Shown here one piece after another: positions 9,939 through 17,316 of a DNA stretch of 64,000 nt; within the stretch, counting starts at the first letter, position 1; each line of letters opens with the position of its first letter. The translations under genes were made by a program, and so were the position numbers. The DNA is from JAFLCM01 sp046154665 (GTDB lineage: Bacteria; Planctomycetota; Phycisphaerae; Phycisphaerales; UBA1924), in the NCBI GenBank assembly GCA_046154665.1, contig JBJXFG010000104.1, positions 16,246 through 80,245 of the forward strand, read 5' to 3'. Under the pieces are notes generated by a model. It was not told the DNA's origin. It did no database searches and saw only the letters and a program-made list of their open reading frames with translations.

Positions 9939-10276
9939 TCCCTCGCGCTTGAACGCCCGCGACCCGCGCGGTCGCGTCACCTCGATCCCCGATCCCCGAT
10001 CGCTCATTCCGCCAAGCCCCATCCATCCAAAACCCGATCGCCAGCGCGCCAGCCAGGGAAACACAACCTTCATGTCCGAAAATAACCCGACATCTTCTTG
10101 ACCTGCCCCCGCTTCCGGTGCATGCTCTTCCTTGATAACGCGGCGCGGAAGTTCCCGGACGGCTTCACCGCTGTCCAATCCCGCGCAGCGGTCGGCTGAC
10201 TGTGCAGCCGATGACTCTTCGCACTGGCAGAACCGGGCGCTGCGCTGTCGGCAGCCCGGAGAAGGAGATTGAGAGA
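9939..10276. other. Gene-free gap
   Basis: No convincing gene lies in these 338 bases. A possible promoter for the CHRD gene should be here; no clear boxes were recognised. The AAGGAGAT that serves the next gene sits at 10262-10269. Confidence 0.35.
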
Positions 10277-10852
10277 ATGTTGAACCACCGCCACGCCCTG
10301 GCTGGGCTTGTGACTGTCGCCGCGCTCACCGCGAACGCGGGCGCTGCCATCCTTGTTTTCACCACCAGCATGGACGGCCCCTCCGAGGCGCCCCCCGTCG
10401 CCAGCCCCGGCATCGGCACCTCCACCATCACTTGGGACACCGCCCTCAACACCATGCGGGTCCAGGCCAACTTCAGCGGCCTCGTCGGCACCACCACCGT
10501 CGCCCACATCCACGCGTCGGCCACCATGATCCCCTTCACCGGGACCTCCGGCGTCGCCACCCCCACCCCCTCGTTCCCCCTGTGGCCCACCGGCGTCCAA
10601 GCCGGCTCCTATGACCGCACCTTCGACATGACCCTCGCCTCGTCCTTCAACGCCGCCTTCATCACCGCCAACGGCGGCACCCCGGCCTCCGCCGCCGCCG
10701 TCCTGCTCGGTACCCTGCAGACCGGCCGCGCGTACTTCAACGTCCACTCCACCTTCGCCCCCGGCGGCGAAATCCGCGGCTTCTTCCCCACCCCCGGCGC
10801 CGCCACCCTCCTCGGCATCGCCGGCGTCGCCGCCCTCCGCCGCCGCCGCTGA
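10277..10852 (+). CDS. CHRD-domain secreted protein with PEP-CTERM-like anchor
   Basis: 191 residues. The ATG at 10277 has a strong AAGGAGAT eight bases upstream. A signal peptide (residues 1-24, ending A-N-A-G-A-A) precedes a CHRD-type domain, recognisable from M-D-G-P-S-E-A-P-P-V, A-H-I-H-A-S and Y-F-N-V-H-S-T-F-A-P-G-G-E-I-R-G. The C-terminus is P-T-P-G-A-A-T-L-L-G followed by a short hydrophobic helix and four arginines, a PEP-CTERM-like sorting signal as found in Phycisphaerae. The protein is therefore probably exported, cleaved and attached at the cell surface. Its function is unknown. Confidence 0.9.
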   Translation: MLNHRHALAGLVTVAALTANAGAAILVFTTSMDGPSEAPPVASPGIGTSTITWDTALNTMRVQANFSGLVGTTTVAHIHASATMIPFTGTSGVATPTPSFPLWPTGVQAGSYDRTFDMTLASSFNAAFITANGGTPASAAAVLLGTLQTGRAYFNVHSTFAPGGEIRGFFPTPGAATLLGIAGVAALRRRR

Positions 10853-11165
10853 GCGGGGCCCCGCGCGGACCAACCCGAATCGTTCCCACGGTCGCGCCCG
10901 ATACCCCGAGCGCGACCGCTTTCTTTCCCGAAGGTACGTCGGCACTCCGCGCCGACTCTCCAAGATCACCCCGATCGCCAGCCCCACAGCACGACGACGT
11001 TGTGATGAGCAATCCGATCCCTCTTCGCCAGCGAAGCGGGCGCTCGACCGTTGCCAGACGCGCGGCGAGCGCAGCGAGCAAGCGTCTGGTAGGCATGGTG
11101 AGTTTCTCCTTCGCCCGTGGAACGGGCGAACGAATCACGAGACATCGAACGCGAAAGCCAATCCC
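10853..11165. other. Gene-free gap with hairpin repeat
   Basis: No gene is visible in these 313 bases. The right half contains the mosaic hairpin repeat described at 11031-11134. The left part is GC-rich and featureless. Confidence 0.4.
11031..11134. repeat. Mosaic hairpin element, diverged copy C
   Basis: The block contains the arm pair ccagacgc/gcgtctgg shared with the elements at 45071 and 52301, with a longer insert in the loop. It is followed by g-g-c-a-t-g-g-t-g and then a 9-bp stem hairpin ttcgcccgt-gga-acgggcgaa. The last hairpin corresponds, on the other strand, to the first hairpin of the other two copies, so hairpin modules appear to be shuffled. Confidence 0.55.
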
Positions 11166-11861
11166 ATGACCCGCCGCCCCTCATACCTTCTGCTCCTCCC
11201 CCTTTGCCTCGCCCTCTCTCCCAGCGCCCACGCCGACGGCCTCCTCATCGGACGCAACAGCGACAACCAACTCATCCCCATCCTTGAGTTCACCGGCGTC
11301 CTCGACATCCCCCGCAGCGTCTTCCCCGGCTTCCCCGGCTACGCCCAGCCCTACCCAGGCTTCGGATCGCTCACCATCTCCACCCCCGCACTCAACCAGT
11401 TCATCATCCTCCCCTCGGCGAACATCGAGCTCCGCGTCGTCGCCATTGACCCGGGCCTCAACATCCAGAACCGCACCTCCAACGGCTTCCTCGCCGCCGG
11501 CGATGTCTATCACCTCGGCAACCCCTTCTTCGATTACCACCCGCTCTGGAACATCCCCGTCGCCGCCACCCCTCCGGCCCCGGCGCAGATGTTCAACGTT
11601 ACCCTCATCATCCGCGATCGCAACAACGTCTACACCGACAGCGCCCCCTTCACCATCACCGTCACCCCCGCCCCCTGCCCAGCGGACTTCACCAACAACG
11701 GCACCATCAACACCGCCGACCTGGTCCACTTCCTCGCCCGATTCGGCCAGTCCGTCACCCCCGGACAGCCCAACAGCGAGTGCGACCTCAACAACGACGG
11801 CACCGTCAACACCCCGGACCTCACCGCATTCCTCGCGGCGTTCGGCACGCCGTGCCCGTGA
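11166..11861 (+). CDS. Secreted protein of unknown function with dockerin-like C-terminus
   Basis: 231 residues beginning with a clear signal peptide (residues 1-23, leucine-rich core, ending A-H-A-D). The middle (about 25-165) is a beta-rich domain not assigned to a family. The C-terminus carries two calcium-loop-like repeats, D-F-T-N-N-G-T-I-N-T-A-D-L and D-L-N-N-D-G-T-V-N-T-P-D-L, bracketed by cysteines (P-A-P-C-P and G-T-P-C-P). This is the same tail as on the sugar dehydrogenase upstream and four proteins further right, and suggests a shared surface attachment system. Confidence 0.85.
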   Translation: MTRRPSYLLLLPLCLALSPSAHADGLLIGRNSDNQLIPILEFTGVLDIPRSVFPGFPGYAQPYPGFGSLTISTPALNQFIILPSANIELRVVAIDPGLNIQNRTSNGFLAAGDVYHLGNPFFDYHPLWNIPVAATPPAPAQMFNVTLIIRDRNNVYTDSAPFTITVTPAPCPADFTNNGTINTADLVHFLARFGQSVTPGQPNSECDLNNDGTVNTPDLTAFLAAFGTPCP

Positions 11862-11987
11862 TCTCGCCCGACTCCGACAACCGGTCCTCACGCGCTCCGG
11901 TTGAGGGCGGAACCATCCATGGGCGCGGGCGAGGCTTCGGCGGTCTGTACGGAGTCGCCGCGTGCGATCCCGATCTCGGCGCGTGAA

Positions 11988-12653
11988 TCAGCCCTTCGGC
12001 CCGCACGGCTCCGTCTGGACATGCATCGCAAGTTCCGCCTCGCGGGCCGCTTGCTCGGTCTCGCGCATCGCTTGCTCCATCTCCCGAACGGCCTCGGTTT
12101 CCGCGTTCCGGACGGCTTGCTCGGCTTCGCGCTCGGCGAGCAAAGCCTCACGCTCGGCACGCTCGATCTCGGCGTTCTCGGCCGCCATCGCCAGCGAGTC
12201 CGACTCCTCGCTGATGGACGCTTCACCGATCGGCTCGCCCGCGGGTTCAGACCCGCCGCCGCCTTCGCCGCCGCCGTGTGAGAGCGACGCCACCACACGT
12301 CCCACCGCGGCCTGCGTCTCCGCGTTGAGGTCGCGCGCCAGCTGGAGAATCGCCTCCGAACTGACGCCCGGCTGATCGCCGCCGCGTTTGAGAGAAGCGA
12401 GCGCCTCTCCGATGGATTGGCGATACTGCGCCACGCTCTCGAGCATGGACGCCCGAGCGTCGTCGAGGTGCCGACGCGCCTCGGTGGTCAGCACCTGTGC
12501 CCGCTGCACAGCGGCGCTGGCCAGACGCATCCGAGCGTCCGCGGCGCTGATGGGCTCTCCGGTCGAGGCTTGGGCCGTTTCGGCCCCGCTCGTGCCGGGA
12601 GCGTTCTTGGTGTGTGGGTGGGGCGCGTGCGTCGATTTCGGGGTGTACACCAT
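11988..12653 (-). CDS. Coiled-coil protein at the end of the left R-body arm
   Basis: 221 residues from the ATG at 12653, which has AAGGAGA at good spacing. The first about 35 residues are polar and Pro/Thr-rich; residues about 38-125 and 150-215 are Ala/Glu/Arg-rich helices, the second a strongly charged coiled coil with repeated A-E-R-E-A and E-M-E-Q-A-M-R-E. There is no signal peptide or membrane segment. It lies 43 bases after the HExxH protein and is probably the last gene of the minus-strand reb operon. No family is recognised; a structural role in the same system is an inference from position. Confidence 0.78.
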   Translation of the reverse strand: MVYTPKSTHAPHPHTKNAPGTSGAETAQASTGEPISAADARMRLASAAVQRAQVLTTEARRHLDDARASMLESVAQYRQSIGEALASLKRGGDQPGVSSEAILQLARDLNAETQAAVGRVVASLSHGGGEGGGGSEPAGEPIGEASISEESDSLAMAAENAEIERAEREALLAEREAEQAVRNAETEAVREMEQAMRETEQAAREAELAMHVQTEPCGPKG

Positions 12654-12696
12654 GCGTTCTCCTTGTGTCGGTCGGTGCGAGCGCCGAGATCCGAGC

Positions 12697-14259
12697 TCAG
12701 GCCTTCCGACTGTGTGAAACGAGGGTGAGCGAGCCGCTGCGATCCACGCGCAGCGTTGTCCGGGCTTGGTGGTTCTCAGCGTTAAAGATCACCAGCTTGC
12801 CGTCCTGCGTGACCGAGCGCCCGCGCGGGACCACCGACAGCGCGTGCGCCTCGACAGCGCTCATGGAGCGGCTGATCCCGTCCGCGAGGTCCACCGACGC
12901 ATGAGAGCCCGAATCGAGAGGAGCGAACGGCGCGAGACTCGCGGCGAACTGACAGGCCGCCGAAGAGAGCCGCGCGAAGCCCAGCCGATTCGGCGGCTGC
13001 AGCCACGACGCGAGCGCGGCATGCACATCCGACGCTGACGCATCGGGGTGGACCGTCGGGCACCTCATGTACCCTCGGGCTTCGTCGAGCAGCGCATCGC
13101 AGATCTCGCCGATGCGTCCGCCGCGGTGCCGACGCTCGGACCTGGATTCCTCGCCCGCGCTGCCCGCCAGCGAAAGGAAGAGGCGCGAGTAGTCGACAAA
13201 CTCGGCCGGGTTCACGGCACGCCCCAACGCAAAGCCAGCCGCCTGCTTGCGGAGCGACGCTTCCGCACCGCCCGTGCCCGAGAGCTCGACCATCAACTCG
13301 TGGAGCCCCACCCAGTCGCCCAGTTCGACCGCTTGGAACAGCGTCGCACCCGGGGCGAGCCGCTGCAGAAACTCCGGGACCTTCCCGAGTTCTTCTTGGG
13401 TCCACAGCCCCTCATCGACCAACCGACGCGCGAGGTCCAACGCCGGTCCGGCGTGCGGCGTACCGCCCGTGCCCCGCGGGCCGCGACCCGCGCTCTCGGC
13501 CCCGTCGTCGTCGCCCCCAACGCCTTCGTTCGTCAGCATGTCGAGCAGCATCCGGTTGCTCAGCAGCAGCAGACGCCGCGGGCTCACCTGCAATCCCAAT
13601 GACCTCAGCAGCATCAGCGGCGACCCGTGCAGTCCCTCCTGCACGCCCGACACGAGCGACTCCACGTCTTCAAACCAGTACGAGTCAGCCCGCGGCCCCA
13701 TCGCCCGGTCCAACCACGCCGCGCCGCCATCGATCAAGTCGATCACCGCGCGGGCGCGTTCATCAAGATCCGCAGCACTCTGCAAGAGACCGCCGCCAAC
13801 CGCCACAACGGGCTGCAGCACCGGCGGCGGCGGCTCATCCAACGCCGAGCCCACGTTCGGAGCCGGCTCGCCACGCGCGACACAACGCCCCCACTCGTCG
13901 GCCTCGCGCTCCAGTTCCGGATCGGCGTTGCAAGGCACCCCCGCCGCCTCGTTCCGAACACGCACCCGACCGGCCCGCTGCTGCGCCACGTGGCACAGCT
14001 CGTGACCGAAGACCTCGAGCACGCGACGCATCGGCTGCTCAAACAGGTCCGGGTCGATGTACAACTCGCCCCCATACGCGAACGCCTCGCACCCCGCCGC
14101 GCGGGGCTCGGGCCCCACCCGCACGCTCACACGCTCGCCGTGATCCCCAAGGTACCGACGCGCAAGGTCGTTCAGGTCGAGCAAACCCTTGAGCAGCACT
14201 TCGGCGGCGAACGGGTCGGCCTCGAATCCATCGCGAGATTGGTCGGGCGGCAAGGGCAT
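12697..14259 (-). CDS. HExxH metallopeptidase-like protein, eCIS-core (DUF4157)-like
   Basis: About 520 residues from the ATG at 14259. Residues about 65-125 contain L-Y-I-D-P-D-L-F-E-Q-P, then V-F-G-H-E-L-C-H-V-A-Q-Q (zinc motif HExxH at 86-90) and E-R-E-A-D-E-W-G (candidate third ligand Glu119). This arrangement is typical of the DUF4157 'eCIS core' domain found in proteins linked to extracellular contractile injection systems and polymorphic toxins. The remaining about 390 residues are alpha-helical and unassigned. No signal peptide is seen. The gene follows the reb genes by 46 bases on the same strand, making it a candidate cargo or maturation protease of the R-body island. The frame also extends to 14337, but that would overlap the preceding gene. 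Confidence 0.83.
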   Translation of the reverse strand: MPLPPDQSRDGFEADPFAAEVLLKGLLDLNDLARRYLGDHGERVSVRVGPEPRAAGCEAFAYGGELYIDPDLFEQPMRRVLEVFGHELCHVAQQRAGRVRVRNEAAGVPCNADPELEREADEWGRCVARGEPAPNVGSALDEPPPPVLQPVVAVGGGLLQSAADLDERARAVIDLIDGGAAWLDRAMGPRADSYWFEDVESLVSGVQEGLHGSPLMLLRSLGLQVSPRRLLLLSNRMLLDMLTNEGVGGDDDGAESAGRGPRGTGGTPHAGPALDLARRLVDEGLWTQEELGKVPEFLQRLAPGATLFQAVELGDWVGLHELMVELSGTGGAEASLRKQAAGFALGRAVNPAEFVDYSRLFLSLAGSAGEESRSERRHRGGRIGEICDALLDEARGYMRCPTVHPDASASDVHAALASWLQPPNRLGFARLSSAACQFAASLAPFAPLDSGSHASVDLADGISRSMSAVEAHALSVVPRGRSVTQDGKLVIFNAENHQARTTLRVDRSGSLTLVSHSRKA

Positions 14260-14305
14260 CAGTAACTTCTTGAAGATCAGTTCCGGTCCGTCAAACAATG
14301 AGCGA

Positions 14306-14668
14306 TCACCCGTTCTGAGGGTTGAAACTCGGTGCAAAGCTGTTCACCACAAGGGCCGCCGCCTGGCCGACGCTCTGGAACGTGGTCACCGCCTGGGTCA
14401 CGATGTTCTGCGCGTCCGCGATGGCATCCTTGTACTTCGTGTCACCCGACTCCACATACTGCGCCATCAGCACGCCCACCGCGGTGGCGCCGATCGTGCT
14501 CACGTTCCGCAGGTTGTCGGCCGCGTCCTGCACCGCCATCGCCGCCGACTGCGCGATCGACTGATACGCCTTCCCGGCACCCGCCGCCTTCAGCATGTCA
14601 GGCTCGAGCGTGCTCTTGCGGAGCAACTCGAGCGTCGCGGCGATCTGGGGGTTGACAACATCGCTCAT
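14306..14668 (-). CDS. R-body-associated small protein (RebB-cluster type)
   Basis: 120 residues with GAGGA before the ATG at 14668. Its core (residues about 18-90) is A-G-A-G-K-A-Y-Q-S-I-A-Q-S-A-A-M-A-V-Q-D followed by N-L-R-N-V-S-T-I-G-A-T-A-V-G. The protein is alanine-rich and helical, without a signal peptide. It is clearly paralogous to the protein at 23585 on the other arm (both share A-G-A-G-K-A-Y-Q-S-x-A-Q-S and the same length and tail). It does not have the M-A-F-P-T start of RebB, so it is probably a second component of the ribbon or of its assembly. Its place inside a run of reb genes supports this. Confidence 0.85.
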   Translation of the reverse strand: MSDVVNPQIAATLELLRKSTLEPDMLKAAGAGKAYQSIAQSAAMAVQDAADNLRNVSTIGATAVGVLMAQYVESGDTKYKDAIADAQNIVTQAVTTFQSVGQAAALVVNSFAPSFNPQNG

Positions 14669-14758
14669 GGGGAATCCTCATTCAGGTCGGGAGCCAACTC
14701 GGGTCCGAGGTGCTCGCTCGGGCATCTGTCGAACGATCGTGCCGCGCTGCCGCGGCGA

Positions 14759-15316
14759 TCAGCCGTGCGCCGCGGGGGGCGTGGGGGGCGCGGGGGGTCC
14801 GGGGGGCGCGGGTGGTGCGGGAGCCAGGGGCGGGTGCGGGATGGGAGGCGGCACATGCGGCGGTTGCAACTTCTGCTGCGCGTCGGTCACTTGCTGGGAA
14901 ATCTGCTGAAGACCGGAAGCGGCGAAACTCGCGCCAGCCGAAACAAGGCTCGCGTCGCTGGTGAACTTGCTCACCGCCGCCTGCGCCGTGCTCAGGTCCT
15001 GCGCCAGCACCGCCGACGCATCCGCCGCCGGCGGAGGCTTCGGACTCGGCGGCGGCGCGGGGGGAGACGGTGCCGGCGCCGGCGGCGGCCCGAACGCTTT
15101 GAGAATCCGCGCGCACGTCGCCGTGGTCGCCGCCGAACTCACCATCTGCATGTTCCGCTGGTTGCTCACGGCGTTGTGCATCGCCATCCCCAGCGTCTCG
15201 GCCATCACCGAGTCGAGGATTCCCATCGACTGGGCGGCGCCGACGCCGATGACCGCCGCCTGGGTCTGGCTCACCGCGTCGGTGATCTGCGAGTTCACGG
15301 TGCCGTCATACGTCAT
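14759..15316 (-). CDS. RebB-type protein with long proline-rich C-terminal extension
   Basis: 185 residues. The start at 15316 is set by AAAGGAG seven bases upstream and yields M-T-Y-D-G-T-V-N-S-Q-I-T-D-A-V, the RebB opening. Residues 1-75 follow the killing-trait (RebB, PF11747) pattern. They are followed by a P/A-rich linker (about 76-100), an Ala/Ser/Gln helix (about 100-150) and a second P/A-rich tail to the end. Typical RebB proteins are 75-110 residues, so this one is about twice the usual length. The extension might cap, anchor or crosslink the ribbon; that is inference. It lies in the minus-strand run of reb genes with 52- and 90-base gaps on either side. Confidence 0.85.
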   Translation of the reverse strand: MTYDGTVNSQITDAVSQTQAAVIGVGAAQSMGILDSVMAETLGMAMHNAVSNQRNMQMVSSAATTATCARILKAFGPPPAPAPSPPAPPPSPKPPPAADASAVLAQDLSTAQAAVSKFTSDASLVSAGASFAASGLQQISQQVTDAQQKLQPPHVPPPIPHPPLAPAPPAPPGPPAPPTPPAAHG

Positions 15317-15368
15317 CGAATGCTCCTTTGGCTCTTGTTCTCGGCGCTCGCGGCCGGGCTCGGCTCGG

Positions 15369-15602
15369 CTAGGCGGTCGCCTTGGTGATGATCCAGGCAC
15401 ACGTGACTGCGGTGTTCGTCACCAGAATCGGCTGCATCGCCTGCTGGCAGCGGGCCGCGTTCAGCATCACGATCCCCATCGAGTCGGCCATCGTCGCGTA
15501 GGTCGTCGCCATCGCCGCCGATGGAGCGGCCCCGATCGACGCCGTCGTGCCGATGGCCACCGTCTCGACCACCGCGGGATTGACTTCGTCGGGTCCGGGC
15601 AT
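15369..15602 (-). CDS. Short, divergent RebB-like protein
   Basis: About 77 residues from the ATG at 15602 (M-P-G-P-D-E-V-N-P-A-V-V). The core I-G-T-T-A-S-I-G-A-A-P-S-A-A-M-A-T-T-Y matches the central part of RebB (G-x-x-P-x-x-A-M-x-x-x-Y-Q), followed by an alanine/asparagine helix and a C-terminal T-A-V-T-C-A-W-I-I-T. It lacks the M-A-F-P-T-S-V-N-x-x-I-T-D start. The frame is open further upstream (to 15677), but that part shows no homology; only a weak GGAG precedes the chosen ATG. It is probably a minor R-body subunit. Confidence 0.72.
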   Translation of the reverse strand: MPGPDEVNPAVVETVAIGTTASIGAAPSAAMATTYATMADSMGIVMLNAARCQQAMQPILVTNTAVTCAWIITKATA

Positions 15603-15695
15603 GGTCGACGCTGGCTCTCCGCAACGAGACACGAAACCCTGCTTCCGGGCCTTTCGCTCACCCGCTCGGAGATGCACACATCCGAAGAGAACGGC

Positions 15696-15968
15696 TCACG
15701 ACGAGTTCCCGACCCCTGGCGCCGCTCTCCCACCCGCGCCTGTTCCGAGCGAGAGCAGGAGAGCGACGCTCATGGTCGTCGCCGCCTGGGAGACCTGGTT
15801 CATCTGCTGCTGCGCGAGGGCGGCGTTGTGGGCCGCGTTCGCCAGCGACTGCGCGCTCGCCTGGTACAGAAGGCCCATCGCCACCGCGGGCGACGCCCCG
15901 AGGTTCATGACGTTGGCCTGCGTCACCGCGTCCGTGATCATGTTGTTGACGGACGTGGGGAACGCCAT
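15696..15968 (-). CDS. rebB: RebB-family R-body protein
   Basis: 90 residues opening M-A-F-P-T-S-V-N-N-M-I-T-D-A-V-T-Q-A-N-V and continuing with S-P-A-V-A-M-G-L-L-Y-Q-A-S-A-Q-S-L-A-N-A, the hallmark of the RebB killing-trait family (PF11747). Such proteins polymerise into refractile bodies, coiled ribbons that extend explosively, first described in Caedibacter endosymbionts of Paramecium. The C-terminus is glycine-rich and shorter than in the next two copies. It is third in the minus-strand run, 54 bases after the preceding reb gene. Confidence 0.93.
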   Translation of the reverse strand: MAFPTSVNNMITDAVTQANVMNLGASPAVAMGLLYQASAQSLANAAHNAALAQQQMNQVSQAATTMSVALLLSLGTGAGGRAAPGVGNSS

Positions 15969-16022
15969 GGATTAGCGGCTCACAAGGGGGCAGATGCTCA
16001 GACTCCCGATGCGGCTGCCGGC

Positions 16023-16307
16023 TCAGAGCCCGGCCACCTTCGAAGACAGGATCGCCTTGGTCGCCATGCCGGCCGACGCGGTGTCGAGCGACAGCAGTGT
16101 CGCCACGCCCATCGTCGTCGCCGTCTGGGCCGTGACCGCCGCCTGCTGCGACATCAGCGTCGCGTTGTGCGCCGCATTGCCCAGCGCCTGGCCGGTCGCT
16201 TGATACAGGTTGCCCATCGCCATCGCGGGCGCGTCGCCCAGAACCTTGACGTTGGCCTGCGTCACCGAGTCGGTGATCTGATTGTTGACTGAGGTCGGGA
16301 ATGCCAT
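16023..16307 (-). CDS. rebB: RebB-family R-body protein
   Basis: 94 residues with AGAGGT before the ATG. The sequence is close to textbook RebB: M-A-F-P-T-S-V-N-N-Q-I-T-D-S-V-T-Q, then G-D-A-P-A-M-A-M-G-N-L-Y-Q-A-T-G-Q-A-L-G, A-A-H-N-A-T, T-A-T-T-M-G-V-A-T-L-L-S-L-D-T-A-S. It is nearly identical in plan to the protein at 16434, from which it differs mainly at the C-terminus (S-S-K-V-A-G-L added). Local tandem duplication is likely. It should be one of the main structural subunits of the ribbon. Confidence 0.95.
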   Translation of the reverse strand: MAFPTSVNNQITDSVTQANVKVLGDAPAMAMGNLYQATGQALGNAAHNATLMSQQAAVTAQTATTMGVATLLSLDTASAGMATKAILSSKVAGL

Positions 16308-16433
16308 TGTTACCTCTCTTACCCTTGAGGGAGATCCCCGCGAGCGGGAAAGTGACCTCGGCGTCGCGCGGGTATCAACGCCGAGGGAACGGGGAACACG
16401 CGGAGCTCACGGTGCAACTCCGCTTGACTGGAC

Positions 16434-16703
16434 TTACGAAGACAAGACGGCCTGGGTCGCCTTGCCGGCGGCGGCGGTGTCGAGCGCGAGAAGCACCGCC
16501 ACGCCCATCGTCGTCGCCGCCTGCGCGGTGACCGACGCCTGCTGGGTCATCAGCGTCGCGTTGTGCGCCGCGTTGCCCAGAGCCTGGGCCGTCGCCTGGT
16601 ACAGGTTGCCCATCGCCACCGCGGGAGCGGCACCCAGCACCTCGACATTGGCCTGCGTCACCGAATCGGTGATCTGATCGTTGACGGACGTCGGAAATGC
16701 CAT
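16434..16703 (-). CDS. rebB: RebB-family R-body protein, first gene of the left arm
   Basis: 89 residues; AGGAGA lies eight bases before the ATG at 16703. It reads M-A-F-P-T-S-V-N-D-Q-I-T-D-S-V-T-Q-A-N-V-E-V-L-G-A and ends L-A-L-D-T-A-A-A-G-K-A-T-Q-A-V-L-S-S. Length and motifs match RebB throughout. It is the promoter-proximal gene of a likely eight-gene minus-strand operon (16703 down to 11988) and faces the divergent hybrid regulator across a 613-base gap, the natural place for its control region. Confidence 0.95.
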   Translation of the reverse strand: MAFPTSVNDQITDSVTQANVEVLGAAPAVAMGNLYQATAQALGNAAHNATLMTQQASVTAQAATTMGVAVLLALDTAAAGKATQAVLSS

Positions 16704-17316
16704 GGGATGCTTCTCCTAATAAACGATGCAACGCGAAGCGAGCCACGGGAGTGCGCCGCCGCGATGCGGGTCAGGAATCCTGGAAAATGACACAGAACTG
16801 AGTCATGAGAGCGCGGACGAGCGAGCGGAACGGACGCACTCGCAGCGAGAGAACGACGGAATCACGAAACCCGACGAACCGAGAAGGCCAACCATCAGAG
16901 CGACATGGACGAACTGATGTGCGCTTCGCTGTGGCCTGAACGCAGCGGATTTCACATAAACAAAACAGGGCGAAAGTGAGCCAAGAAATCTTCACGGAAC
17001 AACAAGGCTTCGACCGAGATCACCTAACACCGCCTCAGCATAGGCGGGCGCGCGATATCGAGATTGGTCTGTTGTGTCGCTGCGTGTGGCCTCTTCGCGC
17101 ATTGTGTTGGACGAGGCTGCCCCAGTTGTCGTGGGCTGCGATTGATCGATGTGCACGTCGGCCCAAGTCCGCGGGCCGCCCAGTGGCTTACCGTGCTCGC
17201 GGCGACGCCGGCACGCCAGCAGTCGTTCTGCCTTGCCCGAGCGTGCGCAATCGCGGCCAGACCCAGCGGGCGAACCCGCATCCGACGTACACGTTTCTGC
17301 ATGGGAGTTTGGACCG
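16704..17316. promoter_or_regulatory. Intergenic control region of the R-body island
   Basis: These 613 bases separate the left reb operon (minus) and the hybrid regulator (plus) and must contain both promoters. The part around 16880-17010 is less GC-rich than its surroundings. No convincing sigma-70 pair or -24/-12 element was recognised. An open frame runs from 17149 into the regulator but encodes Arg/Ala/Pro-rich sequence without a domain and is treated as untranslated. Confidence 0.45.
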
